64,000 bases of DNA, from contig JAJKFH010002646.1 in assembly GCA_023333565.1 (NCBI GenBank), forward strand, positions 124,001-188,000, written 5' to 3'. Position numbers and translations under genes: made by a program. The notes below the pieces were generated by a model. It did not search any database. It saw only the letters and a program-made list of their open reading frames with translations, and was not told where the DNA came from. This DNA comes from Puffinus mauretanicus. Lineage: Eukaryota > Chordata > Aves > Procellariiformes > Procellariidae. This document shows positions 10,976 to 24,475 of this stretch, one piece after another (the stretch's first letter is position 1; the number at the start of each line of letters is the position of its first letter).

Positions 10976-11552
10976 TGTTGTGGTTTAACCCCAGCCAGCA
11001 ACTAAGCACCATACAGCTGCTCACTCACTCCCCCCCAGTGGGATGGGGGAGAGAATCGGAAGGGTAAAAGTGAGAAAACTCATGGGTTGAGATGAAGACA
11101 GTTTAATAGGCAAAGCAAAAGCCACACATGCAAGCAAAGCAGAAAAAGGAATTCATTCACTACTTCCCATCAGCAGGCAGGTGTTCAGCCATCTCCAGGA
11201 AAGCAGGGCTCCATCACGCGTAATGGTTACTTGGGAAGACAAACGCCATCAATCCGAATGTCCCTCCCCTTCCTCCTTCTTCGCCCAGCCTTATATGCTG
11301 AGCATGACATCATATGGTATGGAATAGCCCATTGGCCAGCTGGGCCAGCCGTCCCGGCCACGCTCCCTCCCAGGCCCCCGCACACCCGGCAGAGCACAGG
11401 AAGCTGAAAAGTCCTTGACCAGCGTAAACACTACTTAACAACAACTAAAACATCAGTGTGTTATCAACATTCTTCTCATACTAAATCCAAAACACAGCAC
11501 TATACCAACTACTAGGAACAAAATCAACTCCATCCTAGCCGAAACCAGGACA
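10976..11552 (-). mobile_element. Solo LTR with perfect CATAT target duplication
   Basis: The 577-bp block begins TGTTGTGG and ends CCAGGACA and is flanked by CATAT at 10971-10975 and 11553-11557. On the minus strand it carries TGATGTCA, a TATAA box (11291-11295) and an ATTAAA-type signal. A subfamily-specific segment (CAGGCAGGTGTTCAGCCATC near 11170-11200) is shared with the solo LTR at 54523-55119 but not with the LTRs of proviruses B and C. No internal sequence remains. Confidence 0.95.
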
Positions 11553-14500
11553 CATATGGAGACAGGACCCCCAGGGTATCAACCCCTAGAATATAAGTGT
11601 ATCCACAATACCATGGAGTGCAATATAGATGGTTTACCTTCAGTGACAATGAAAGAAATTGTTCCTAATTCTCTTCCAGAATGGCATTTATGGTCTAGTA
11701 AGATATTAAATTTATAAAGCTTTTTTTTTTTTTTTAGTTGAAACGAGATGTGTATTTTAAATGACTCTTTTCAATCTGATGCTGTATCAAAACCCTTTGT
11801 CTAAATATGTATCAGACTCTTAGTTAAAAAAAACAAATGCAAGATGTGTATCTTTAAAAGTTCAATTACCATCCCGACAATTTTAAAAGCAAATATTTAG
11901 GATTATTTTCATGAGACTGAGCATTGACTCATTTTCATCATCCCTTTACAAAATACTGGCTACATCAGTTTTTTGAAATGTTGTATGATTCACAAGGGCA
12001 ATATTCCTTTTTTTTTTCTCTTTAGGTAATGCATATGTTTTTCTGAAACAGTGAAATACATTTTTTCTTTATGACTGTATGACTGTGGTGGGTTTGGTTT
12101 TGTTTTTCATCATTTTATGGATTTTTACTTTTTTTTTTACATTATTCATATTACATAAATGTACCATATGCAGTAACAACACTAGTTACTGAGAAAGTCT
12201 TCAACCCTACAGGAAAAAATATCTTTTGTGATGTTAAGACTACTAATGGAAAAGGCAGTGTTTACTTTTCAGTGGCATTGCAAATCCAAGTAAATATGAG
12301 CAAGCAGAATTCCAAGTATCTTGCACTTTTAATAGCAGTAATATTATAAAGTTCTTCTGTGTTTCTTAGATATTTTTCCTGTGTAAAATTAAGCTTATCA
12401 AGGCTCAATTCTCCTAACACATTTGTAATTTGAAGGGGAGAGGCAAATCCTAAACATAGTATGTTGGCCTTTCTTGTTCTCATCCAATACAGGTGATTTG
12501 TTCTGATAGTTCATTGGCAGCAGGGAGGAAGAAGGTTGTCATTATTAGCATTTTAAATATCCTTGGAGAAGTAGTCTTTACACTTTCCTAAATATAGGGA
12601 CTTCAAATGTGCTTCAGCCTGTGGAAGAACTATGGAGAATTGAACTCTTCCTCTCATGCCATACATGACATTTTAGCCTCAATCCATTTTTTCCTACTAA
12701 TCTACCTTGCAGCTGACCAATACTTTTTACTTTATTTTTTTGTGATAATTTTTTCAGTGAGAGAACATTTCTTGGTTTTTAGAACTTTCATACTTATATA
12801 ATTATTATTTATTTACTTTTAAGCAATATGAAGCACCCATCTAAATGTTTTAGGCAACCTGTGAACAAAACTCAGAAATACAGTTTATTTAGATGTATTT
12901 CTTAAGCTTTAAGTTGATGTCACTGATTCATAAGGATGATTGTGATAGAACAGCAGAAATGCATCAGACAGATTATCTAGACCAAAAGGCACTGTAGAAT
13001 CTGCTGCCTGTTTCAAGTGAGAAATTCCAAAGACAGATCATGGCATAGCATCCAAAATATGAATGTGAAGTGAAACTATATTTGTATAGACTTCAGACTA
13101 TATTCTTTATTTACATCAGAGTATGTGAGAGATGAAGTTGACTCACAGTTTGTGCCTTTGAGTAGATGAGTATAGATGAATTCTTGTAACAAGTGAAAAG
13201 AAACCCATTCAAATGCATGTTGGCATTTCTCAAAATTGCAAAAGAACATGTATGCTGAAGTGTAAAGGCAAATACTCCTGATTCAAAATGCATCTTAATA
13301 TTCAAAGCCTAACTGATCTTGTTTATCAATCAGAAATGATTCCACGCATTCTCAATAATTTAGTGATGATGTACAGCCAGCTGGTACGTGGGAACACTCA
13401 TCACATAGATATTCTCTTGTAAAGGCTATGTGGGTGCCTCAGTGCAGACTGTTAAAAAATTGTTGTACGGTATGTCTACCTTTCCCTACAGCTGTATACA
13501 CTGAAAATAAGGTAAAAGAGTCCTCATTATCTTCTCTTTCTCCATCTCATTGAAACTTTAATTTTCTTTTGGAAAGAGTCTTTTTTTGTGTGTGTTAAAC
13601 AATGTCTGTTTTGACAGATTCTTGTACATAGTGTTTTCAGCTTCTTTTGGAATTTTTAACTACACAATGGAAAGTATTAAATGGCTTTTTAACACTTCCT
13701 TGTTCTTATACCATACCTAATATTCCTGGAACTTTAAAACAGATGCATAGTTTGCAATGTCTTATTCTTCCTGGCAATTATTTTAACCTGTAAGATTTTC
13801 ATACAGTGGATTTAATTGTCTCATAGTGTTTAAAATATTTATATATACATATATATATATATAAAAAAATTTAAAAAAATAAACAACAAAAACCATCCTG
13901 AAAATTAGCCATAGATGGGAAGAATAAGAGAGTAGATTCATAATTTTAAAACCATTTTTATAACTGAATTTGTGAAGATTATTCATTTAGCCTCTGCCAG
14001 ACGTCACTGTCTTCATAACTATATATGAGTGATAGAATCCTGTACCACTGCACCTCAAGAGAGATGGCAGAGAGTACACATGGCAGTAATGCTGACAACA
14101 GCACAACATCTGAGATAAATATGTTGATACTAGTGAAATGATACAGTTAGCAATGTGAAGAGGCAGCTCGCTCTATCTCCTTATGCATGGGTAGTCCTCA
14201 AAGGAAAATCTGCAAGTTGAATCTCTGGGCATTTTCTTAATTCTCTCACCACTGTTTTGTAACACTGGGGAAAAAAATGTGCCCAGTAGCTTGGCATTAT
14301 CCATCATCCAGACGCTGTATAGTTGGGAATGACATGGATTCAGTGCCCAAAAACACTGCCTGACTAGAATAGAACCTGGTTTCCATTCATCAAATTCTTA
14401 AAGCATTATCTCCCACTTACTGAGCAGGTGGGTGAAGTATAAAAAAACCATGGCGTGATTTCTGTGGTAGTTGTATTTTTTGTTGTATTATAAATCCATA

Positions 14501-15011
14501 TAAATCACTTTCATCTCTCAGTGTGGCAGGAACAGATGATGGTGAGATAAATTGCCAGCACAACTATTTGCACTTAAAATCCAGCTTTACCACAATTCAA
14601 TAGGCACTATAGGAGTTCAGTTAGAAACAAAAACAAAAGTGGCAGAGCAGGTATAGGAAACTGCAAATTCCTGTGAACATTTGTCTTCAAAATAGCAGAA
14701 AATTATTAGCACACTTTTTGTGGGTAAGGAAACTATCCAAACCAATAATTTACCAACAATATTTAATCTCTTCTTGGTTTGGAATATCCAAGATGGAGGT
14801 TATTTTACCCTGAAATATATTATTTGTTTGTAGAAACATGTGTTGTCATACTTGTAGGAGTTTTTGGGTTTTGGTTTGGTATTTTCTTTTTTTTTTTTTT
14901 CTTTCTGTGTGAATACCCACTCTTCAGCTCCAGCTGCTTGTTTGTATTCTGTAGGACTGTTACGTCCAGAGGCCAAGTGGCTTCAGAAACATTTCAGCCA
15001 TTGTTACCTGT
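11553..15011. other. AT-rich non-coding interval
   Basis: No gene or transposon is recognised. Long T-runs occur (11721-11736, 12008-12018, 14887-14900) and an (AT)n stretch at 13840-13862. All ORFs are short and lack domains. Confidence 0.6.
13840..13862. repeat. (AT)n microsatellite
   Basis: Alternating A and T with a single C interruption. Confidence 0.8.
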
Positions 15012-15866
15012 TCATAGAATAACAGAATCACAGACCAGTTGAGGTCAGAAGCAGCCCCTGGAGATCATCCAGTCCAACTCCCCTGTGCTCAAGCAGGGCC
15101 AGCTACAGCAGGTTGCTGAGGACCATGTCCAGCTGGGTTTTGAATACCTCCAAGAATGCAGACACCACAGCCTCTCTGGACAACCTGTTCCAGTATTTGA
15201 CCATCCTCACCAAAAAGAGTTTTCTTCTAATGTTTAAATGGCATTTCCTGTAGTAGTACCCATTGCTTCTTGTCCTCTCACAGGAACCACTGAGAATAGT
15301 CTGGCTCTACCTCCTTTACTCCCTCCATCAGGTATTTATACACATTGATAAGATCTTCCATGAGCCTTCTCTGCTTGTGATTAAACTGTCCCAGCTCTCT
15401 CAGTCTTTCCTTGTACGAGAGATGCTTTAATTCCTTTATCATCTTTGCTGGACTTGCTCCAGTACGTCCACATCTCTCCTGTACTGGGGAGCCCAGACTT
15501 GGACCTGGCACTCCAGACATATCTCATCAGGGCTGACCAGAGGGGAAAGATCACCTCTCTTGAAGTGCTGGCAATGCTCTTCCTAAGGCAGCCCAGGATA
15601 CTGCAAGGGTGCTGGCTTATGTTCAACCTGTTGTCCACCAGGACCACCAGGTCTTTTTGTTGCAAAGCTGCTTTCCAGATGGTTGGTCCCCAGCCTGTAG
15701 TGGTGCATGGGGTTATTTCTCCCCAGGTGCAGAACTTGGCACTTTCCCCTTCTGAACTTTATGAGGTTCCTATCAGTCCATTTCTCCAGCCTGTCCAGGT
15801 CCCTCTGAATGGCAGCACAACCCTCTGGTGTTATGAACCACTCCTCACTGTTTTGTATCATATGAA
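15012..15866 (-). mobile_element. CR1 LINE, 5'-truncated
   Basis: On the minus strand this is the last part of CR1 ORF2 and the 3' UTR. It starts near TTTGTATCAT (just after the RT FADD box in longer copies), carries RNLIKFRRGKC and HLGRNN-type residues, and ends in the CTGTGATTCTGTTATTCTATG 3' signature at 15012-15032. The reading frame is broken into at least three pieces. It belongs to the same broad group as the copies at 33981 and 59690, not to the younger one at 51314. Confidence 0.9.
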
Positions 15867-18800
15867 AATTTTAAAACTAATGCCTATAAATATTCCTGTA
15901 TACAACTTAGATTTTTTTTTTACATGAATAATCACAATCATAAAACTGAATAGCACTCATTTCCCCCCATGGGGAGTTCGGGAGGAGTATTTGCACCAGC
16001 TATAGAGCTGTCCCATTCTGAATAAATTCACTTCAGTGTCTATATAAATATTCACAATGCTTTTGGCATGTGCTTGTTCTAGCTATACGAGACTGTATAA
16101 AATCTGTATCCAAGTACATTAAAAACATAAAAATGGCACACAAGGTGAACATTTTTTTTTCTTACTTTTGTATAAATAGAAGGTTAGAAAAATAAAAGCT
16201 ACATAATTAACATTTCATATTGTTTTTGAGTAGAAGTCACCTGTGTACAAAGGATTACCTCCAGGCCTATGCACAAGTTCTTATACAAGTCATATAAGTG
16301 AAGTTTGCCGTGCTGTGTCTCATCCATTAGTTATTTCTGCATTGCTTTCTTGGTGGTGGTTCTATGGTATACCTTATAGAGAGAACCTTGCTTTCCCACC
16401 ACTTCCACAGTGTAGGGAAGATGTAATTGCAGGGATTCCACTAGAGATACTTCTGGTTTATCCTGCCACCGATCATTGTTGTTAAGCTCTGAATTTTCCT
16501 TAAAAGTAAACAATTGTCATGAGTTTTTTTATCTACTAAATCAGGGTAACTCAAGCTAAAAACCAAATTGCAGTAGATAAAAAAGGTAGACACGATTCTT
16601 AAATTATTTTTATATATTTTTTTCCCCTTTTTTCTTTCCAGAAAGGGCATGGGTTAGAATAGTTGTCACTTTAGTAGGGAAATAGCAAGTATGAGAATAT
16701 AAGCTAAACACAATTTCCAACATAAAAATGCTGTGTTTTATTTTTTTTCTTGGTAAGCAATTTTAATGTAATAAATGTTTTCATTTTTGTCACCGACATA
16801 AAATGATAGCACATTAGTTTATAACTTCAGCAAATGTTTTAGTTTTGTGCCTTATAGTCATGACTTGCTATTTGTATTCCAAAGTGTAGAATACCATTTA
16901 TATATCTTGCTATACCACTGCTGGTATTGAATACTACTAGGGAAGCTGGCATATAGAAAGCCAACTGATGTTGCTGATAATTTGCTGATAATTTAGCAGA
17001 GCTTGAGTCACAATAGCTTTTGACAAGAATCTAACTTTGAGTAATCTGACAAATCATATGCTTAATGTTAACCAGGTGTATGAGAGCTTTTATGGAGGTG
17101 GATGCTACAATACTTCCGTAGTCATGCCCTGAAAGTTATTAGAATTTTTTTTTTCTTTTTTTTTTCTTTCTAGAAACAAAACCTGTCTCCTTTCAATCTT
17201 TTAAAATGTTTTCTTTTAAATCACTTTCGTAAACTCTAGCTTCTAATAAACATAAGGCAATATTATTCCTTTCTGAAGCAGAAGTGTTTACAACTGAAGA
17301 TTTTTTCCTAGTGAAAAAGAAAGGATTCTGTGAAATATCGAGTAATCAAATGACATCTGTACATATTTAATATGCTAGATCTAAATATCAAAAATATAAA
17401 TATCTTTAGAAAAGTTTGCAACAGGCATACTGACTTAGGAATTTGGAAGCCATTAAATACTACTAGAAACTACATATGTTAGAAATAGATATTGGAAAGT
17501 TTGTTTCTGGTATCCTGATTTATCCTTCTGATTATATCATTTTTTGCAGCTTTCTTGTCTATCTTAAGAAGTCAATCAATGTAAGTTGAATTTAAGAAAT
17601 CATAAATATATTTCTTTCAAATTTTATTGTCAATTATAATGTTTTACAATTTAGTTTGTGCCCTGAAGCATGTCCTAGACATCAAGGGGTGAACTGGCAA
17701 TGTGAAGTGTAGGAAATCGTACCACCATTTCCGTTAACAGCAATGGCAGTTGCACATTTAATTCCTCATTCACCACACTGAAAATTTCCCCCTCAAAAGT
17801 CATGAAAGCCAAGAAACTTACCATGGGGGTGAAACCCTTGTAATGGGCTACTTAACTAGATTTTGATACCTGGAGAGAAAAGAAAATGAAATTTCAGGAA
17901 CTGTATTGAACTGATAACATACTACATTCTAAAGAAGGCTATACAAGGATAAGCCGTGATGTTAGGAAAATGGTGCTAGAAGCAGTGGTTGTAAGATAAA
18001 ATATAAGGGATAAAAGGAACAGGTGGTTACCCTTGGGACTGGAAAGGAACATGCTGAGGGCTAAACATAAGAGCAGTTATTATTGGATCCCTATTCATGA
18101 TGGGAATGTGTCCTAAAGGAGCTTACTTATAAAAAGACAAGGAAAAGATGGAAAGCTAGGGAAGGAGGTACAGCAGCCTGTAATGATCATCCACAAAGAG
18201 GAAGAAGATAAAATGATTCTGCCAATCTATTATAGATATATGTAGGAAGGATAAGGGTAGGTGGTGGTGAAGGACTTTACCAGCAAGCAAATGTGTTAGA
18301 TGTGTGGGAACCTGCACTGATGTCTCCTGCTTTACAGAGTTTGGGTGGAATGCTAGTCCTGTGAAAGTGAAAAGGCACTTTCGTAGGCAGGATTTAATCT
18401 CATAATTTCTTCTAAATCTTTCTTTTGTCTACATGCTTACTGCATATTCACCCTGCACATTCTCATCCATATAGGCCTAAGAACCTCTCCTTTGCAGTCA
18501 CATTCTTATGTATCACTTCTACCTTATCTCAAAGTTTTACTGAGTTTTACTCATTTAAAATGGCAGTGGAAATATTTTTCCTTAGTCTTTGATTGTCTCT
18601 TCTGTTTCATTCATATTGTTTTACATTTACTGTTGATATTTATTCTATTAAAGTTTTTTACATACAGTGATCTGAAAGTTACTATAAAAGTAAGGATAGA
18701 TGTTCTCATGTATACATAGATATAATTTATTAAAACATAAAAGTAAGTTTAGGGTCCAAGATCCATGTTTAACCCAGTATGTTCTTACTTTAAATCCTGA

Positions 18801-19209
18801 AGATCCTTGGAGTTAATGGTAAGATTTAATAAGTGTCTTAATAATCAGATTAAAGGTCATTTAAAACAAAGACAGTGCCCAAAATTGAAATCATGTATTC
18901 TATTAAAAAAACAGAAATGTCAAGTCATGAGTATAGAAACTTCTGATTAGCTCCTGACTTATTTTGAAGGTAGCAAAAGGTGATGAGTACCGTACTGTAT
19001 TTATTTTGAAGTTTCCTCTAATGTAGGGTTTTAAGTTTCCAGAGTAGTGTGAGTATCTAGTGTATAATCATGATCAATAAAACATACAGATGTATATCTC
19101 CCATTGTCTCTCAGCAAGGTAATCACATCATGTAATTTAAGGCATCTGATTTAGCTGTTTGGAGTCACCTACTGATTCTACAAGAAAAAAGGACTTCTTA
19201 TTTTAGGTG
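15867..19209. other. AT-rich non-coding interval
   Basis: Nothing coding or repetitive is recognised beyond T-runs at 17146-17169 and a local tandem of TTGCTGATAA near 16972-16993. Confidence 0.6.
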
Positions 19210-20107
19210 TTCTGCAGACGACACCAAGTTGGCCAGGCGTGTTGATCTGTTGGAGGGTAGGAAGGTTCTGCAGAGGGAACTGGACAGGCTGGATCGATGG
19301 GCTGAGGCCAACTGTACGAGGTTCAACAAGGCCAAGTGCGGGGTCCTGCACTTGGGCCAAAACAACCCCAGGCAATGCTACAGGCTTGGGGAAGAGTGGC
19401 TGGAAAGCTGCCCAGAGGAAAAGGACCTGGGGGTGCTGGTTGACAGCCGGCTGAACATGAGTCGGCAGCGTGCCTAGGTGGCCAAGAAGGCCAACGGCAT
19501 CCTGGCCTGTATCAGAAATAGTATGGCCAGCGGGAGCAGGGAGGTGATCGTGCCCTTGTACTCGGCACTAGTGAGGCCGTACCTCGAATCCTGTGTTCAG
19601 TTTCGGGCCCCTCACTACAAGAAAGACATTGAGGTGCTGGAGCATGTCCAGAGAAGGGCAACGAAGCTGGTGAAGGGCCTGGAGCACAAGTCTTCTGAGG
19701 AGCGGCTGAGGGAACTGGGGTTGTTTAGCCTGGAGAAGAGGAGGCTGAGGGAAGACCTCATTGCGCTCTACAACTACCTGAAAGGAGGTTGTAGTGAGGT
19801 GGGTGTTGGTCTCTTCTCCCGAGTAACTAGTGATAGGACAAGAGGAAATGGCTTCAAGTTGCGCCAGGGAAGGTTTAGACTGGACATTAGGAAAAATTTC
19901 TTTACTGAAAGAGTGGTCAGGCCTTGGAACAGGCTGCCCAGGGCAGTGGTTGAGTCACCATCCCTGGAAGTATTTAAAAGACGTGTAGATGAGGTGCTTA
20001 GGGACATGGTTTAGTGGGCATGGTGTGTTGGGTTGACGGTTGGACTCGATGATCTTAGAGGTCTTTTCCAACCTTAATGATTCTATTATTCTATGATGAT
20101 TCTATGA
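19210..20107 (+). mobile_element. CR1 LINE, 5'-truncated at the RT FADD box
   Basis: The element starts inside the RT catalytic box (SADDTKLA, where longer copies have FADDTKLG) and runs through the C-terminal domain of ORF2 and the short 3' UTR to the 3' repeats (ATTCTATGA at 20099-20107). It is very similar to the copies at 23741, 41800 and 51314. Truncation of the 5' end is normal for CR1. Confidence 0.93.
19229..20014 (+). pseudogene. CR1 ORF2 C-terminal fragment with a single in-frame stop
   Basis: This is the carboxy-terminal portion of the CR1 reverse transcriptase protein, downstream of the catalytic box. The frame is open throughout except for one TAG at 19475-19477, where sister copies have CAG, so a single C to T change closes it. 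Residues such as [20 protein letters not shown] and the final VDEVLRDMV match the other copies. Only a few changes separate it from them, so the insertion is relatively young. Confidence 0.88.
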
Positions 20108-23100
20108 CACCAGAATGAAATGCTGGAAGTGGTGATAAGAATAACCTCACTCATTGGCTTGAGCCAATTTTAAAAAGTCAGTGACATACCACCAAAAGCA
20201 TTCAATAAGATAACTAGTTTGCTTCAATCACATTTGCTTATTTCTGTAACAAAGTTTACTTTTTGAATTATCCTAATTGTGAAAATACATAAAATTATCT
20301 GTGTTGGGTTTTTTTTTCTTTTTCTTTTTGGGAGCTGTTTTGGGTTTTCAAAGGATAAAATCCAGTAAAACAGTATAATATACATGTAAGCAACCTGTTC
20401 TTTAATACTTGCTTAACAGTGAGAAAATTATTTTTTCCCTAAGAGTGCACAGCTCTTCTAAGTTTCTCCGGAGACAGGTGTCTGACTTGAGGACAGAATG
20501 GATTGGTTTATTTCTGGTTTTAGGTAATAAGTTCCATGTTTTTTTTCTGAATAAAATTCTGATTCCACTGAAGTCTCATGATTTTGGTCATTGATTTCAC
20601 CTTCTGTGTTTAAAACGTGTTGAGCTTTGCTCTCAGTTCAAGAGTAAATACTTCCAGTTAATTCCTCTGGGATCAAGATGGAGTTCAATACCTAATTCTT
20701 TCCCTGACATTAAAATATATTACTCAGACAACAGAGTTTTCATCAGCAAACCATAAAGAATTCAGCTGAGCCACATGGGAATAAAAATGTTATTTTTTAT
20801 TTTGGCACATACTGTACAATCAGTTCCACTATTTTTGTCACAGATACAGGAAAGAATGCCTGTATGGATACAAAATAAATCATCTCTATTAGGTAATCAA
20901 GATGGGGATCTGATGTTGTTGGTTGTTTTAATCAATCCATGAAATGAAAGCGATTATAAACCACACCAGCACAATGTATCCCCATGAGCCTCTTGTAATT
21001 GGGATAATCATTTAATTGGCACATTCTGCTTCCACCGGGATGTGCCATTTAAGAGGGATCTAGTTTACTCTGCAGTTACAGGGCTTGTTATATGATCTCC
21101 TCTGCTAATATTACTTGTAAAGAAAAAGAAAAAGATGTATAGACTTTTCATCTTTATTTTGTCAGCTGCACGAACTACAGGAGCTTTGGTTCTCTGAGCT
21201 GAGAAAAAAAAGGACAATTATGCTGTTGGGAAGGAACGTACATTTTTTCCACTGTGTTAAAAGGATCAAAGGAAAAATCTTCAATAACTGCATTCTTGTG
21301 CAGTACAATCGACATAGCTGTATGGCAGGGAGATGAACAGGGAGAAACACAAAGAAAGGGTGATATAAGAGGGAAAGTGACTGAAAAATAAGTAATTTAA
21401 GGTAAGTACTGATTCTTTTGCATAGGTTTGGATTTATTTAGTTACTTATTTATTAAGAATATAAATTTAAATCTATGGAAATAGCAGAATCTATTTTAAG
21501 TATATTCCAATAATTATGTCAAAGGTATAGTATTAGATTACTTGTTCTTGTTCTCCTAGCAAGGTGGGTAAGGGGATATTAGTATAAACAAACTCATCTC
21601 ACTCATCAGCTCTCAAGCCCTAGTGAATGGACAGGGACTTGTATAGTTAATGTAACTCCAGGTATTCAGATTGTCTTCCAAGAAGCTTCCAGTTGCCAAA
21701 ATAAAGAAGTAGCACACATGCATTTTCTGTTCCCTAGCTCACAGATTCATTGCAAAATCTAAAAAAAAAAAGAAGCAAACAAAACAAATAAAAAAAATCT
21801 TCAAGTACTTTTCTTTCAAGGAACATCTTTCACTATATTCCCAAAGGTATATCCTTCTAGAACACTGGGATAACTTACCATTTTATTTGTGATGGAAATA
21901 GATTACAGCTAATAAGGGCAGGAATTTGGCTTATATAAAAGGTAATTTACAAATAAGGGAAATAATCACACAGCTGTCTACATCTCCTTTATGGGTAATT
22001 TTTCATATTCCTTCAACTGTTTCATTTTTAATTAGTGTTTATTACACTTTTATTTTGACAAGTTAAAAGACACCGTTTTCCAGGTGAATTTGTGAGAACT
22101 CCAATTTTTTCGTGAATTGGAAGAACTCTACAACAGTTTATTTTCTATGCAATCTGGATAACCTGTTTTCAGGAATACTGATGGAAAATAGATTAGAGGA
22201 ATTTTTGATGGGGCAAAATTTTAAAAATATGTTTATTTGTCTGAGTAAAAAAGTCAAAGTGTAAATTCAAGTTCAAATGAACTCTGGAGGAAATAGAAAC
22301 TTGATAGAATTAATATGGTATTGCCAAACAGATTGTGAATTCCAGTTTGTGAAAGGATAAATGGATCTTATAAATACAATTTAGTATATACATTTTAAAT
22401 TTACTTCCTAACATTTTCCAATGAATTTCAGTCCCTAATTGTCCCTGAAGCCTATTACCAGGCTCTCACCAGAGCAACACCATGTCATTTGTGGCCACTG
22501 AGCTTCAGTAGTTCCCTATAAGCCAGACTGCTTGTCCCTTCCAGTCTGAGGATATGCTGATAAAGAATCCGATTTCCCACACCTCCAGTAGCATCCTCTG
22601 CCCTGCCCACATTTTTAAGCCAAGAGGAAAAACCACCTACTTCACTTCTCAGTGTTGCCTTCTACCCACATACCAGTCACCCAGAGGACTTCCACATTCC
22701 TTCCCCAATAAATGTAAAACCCATTATACAGATTTTGTATCGTAGTAGCCTAGGGCTTTAAGTGTCATGTTTATGTGGAGGTAGGTGATATCTTAGCAAC
22801 ATATCTTTAGTGGACATTATTCACATGATTTTCACCTTCTTTGTCTAATTCATACTTAACTGCAGGGTACACCACAAGTCTCTTTGTTGCCTTGATTGTC
22901 ACTCTCACCTTCCCTCTGTTCAGCTTCTCACTGCCATTTCCTATTTGGATACACTGCCTCTTGCTTTTTGCTTTGTTTTTCTTTCATTTAACTTGCTTCA
23001 CTACACAGATGCTTTCCCAGCTATCAGTCATTTTGCCTGCTCCTGACATTCATTAGTAAAGAAAGCATATCTATGAAGGCCAGACTCTCACAATCTATGC

Positions 23101-23740
23101 AATCTAAAATTCCCACTGCTTTAAGAAGAATGTCATTTCAGAAATGTTGAATAGCAACACTGAAGTCAATAGCATCTATGTCTACTCAGTAGCTAAAAAT
23201 CAAGCATTGGAGGTAGATTTATGAGAATAATGCTGTGTATATGGCCTTGTAAACAAAGAAACAAACAAGAAGACCAGAAAAATGTAAGATGAAAGCACAG
23301 AAAACCATCATTATTATGTCAGCCTTCATTTATTTCTCAAAGTTATGCTACATGTTTGTTTTCTAAATATTTTCTTTCTGTCTGTCTTTAATTTCAATCT
23401 TTAATTTTTCCAGGAGAATGATGACATTAGTTGCCATTTGGAGAAAACTAGTTTACTGCTAAATTAATAGCAATGTCAATATTATAAAAAAAAAAAAAAA
23501 AGAAAAAAAAAAAGAAAAGTTGGATTGGTCAAAGGAAGTGTTGGGCATCTTAGAGATAGTAATACAAAACATTTTGTCAGTTCATTAATATTAAAACGAG
23601 AAATAGTTTTATTACTTAAATCAGCTATACCAATATTTTTTAAATAATTACAAATAATTCACCTTTTAAGCTGGATATTATTTCATTTATGGTTAGTTCA
23701 CATTGATAGAAATTAAGTAGAGTCATGATGGTAAATACAT
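20108..23740. other. AT-rich non-coding interval with a possible conserved element
   Basis: No gene is recognised. The block at about 20945-21075 stands out for homeodomain-like TAATTG cores (20996-21001 and 21013-21018), an AACCACA RUNX-like site and a GGCACAT/ATGTGCC inverted repeat. An impure A-run lies at 23485-23518. The remainder is featureless. Confidence 0.5.
23485..23518. repeat. Poly(A) run with G interruptions
   Basis: About 33 bases of A with two or three G interruptions. No retroposon body is recognised next to it. Confidence 0.8.
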
Positions 23741-24475
23741 CATAGAATAATAGAATCATAGAATCATTAAGGTTGGAAAAGACCTCTAAGATCATCGAGT
23801 CCAACCGTCAACCCAACACCACCATGCCCACTACACCATGTCCCTAAGCACCTCATCTACACGTCTTTTAAATACTTCCAGGGATGGTGACTCTACCACT
23901 GCCCTGGGCAACCTGTTCCAAGGCTTGACCACTCTTACAGTAAAGAAATTTCTCCTAATGTCCAATCTAAACCTCCCCTGGCGCAACTTGAGGCCATTTC
24001 CTCTCATCCTATCGCTAGTTACTTGGCAGAAGAGACCAACACCCACCTCACTACAACCTCTTTTCAGGTAGTTGTAGAGCACAATGAGGTCTCCCCTCAG
24101 CCTCCTCTTCTCCAGGCTAAACAACCCCAGTTCCCTCAGCCGCTCCTCACAAGACTTGTGCTCCAGGCCCTTCACCAGCTTTGTTGCCTTTCTCTGGACA
24201 TGCTCCAGCACCTCCATGTCCTTCCCGGAGTGAGGGGCCCAAAACTGAACACAATATTCAAGGTGCGGCCTCACTAGTGCCGAGTACAGGGCCATGATCA
24301 TCTCCCTGCTCCTGCTGGCCACACTATTTCTGATACAGGCCAGGATGCCGTTGGCCTTCTTGGCCACCTGGGCACACTGCCGGCTCACGTTCAGCCGGCT
24401 GTCAATCAGTGCACCCTGAGGTCCTTTTCCTCTGGGCAGCTTTCCAGCCACTCTTTCCCAAGCCTGTAGCGTTGC
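23741..24475 (-). mobile_element. CR1 LINE, 5'-truncated
   Basis: On the minus strand this contains the final third of ORF2 (frame 24415-23831, with [21 protein letters not shown] and VDEVLRDMV) and the 3' UTR ending in three ATTCTATG-type repeats (23741-23767). The frame is open from the truncation except for a small indel near 24408-24420. It continues by chance beyond 24475 into host DNA. Confidence 0.92.

Noticed and set aside
14779..15042. 87-codon ORF with a long Phe run, membrane-like
   Set aside because: The hydrophobic part is a poly(T) tract, and the end runs into CR1 sequence.
15445..15927. 160-codon + strand ORF
   Set aside because: It is the antisense of the CR1 copy at 15012-15866. 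The same applies to the + strand ORFs over the CR1 copies at 23741, 41800 and 51314.
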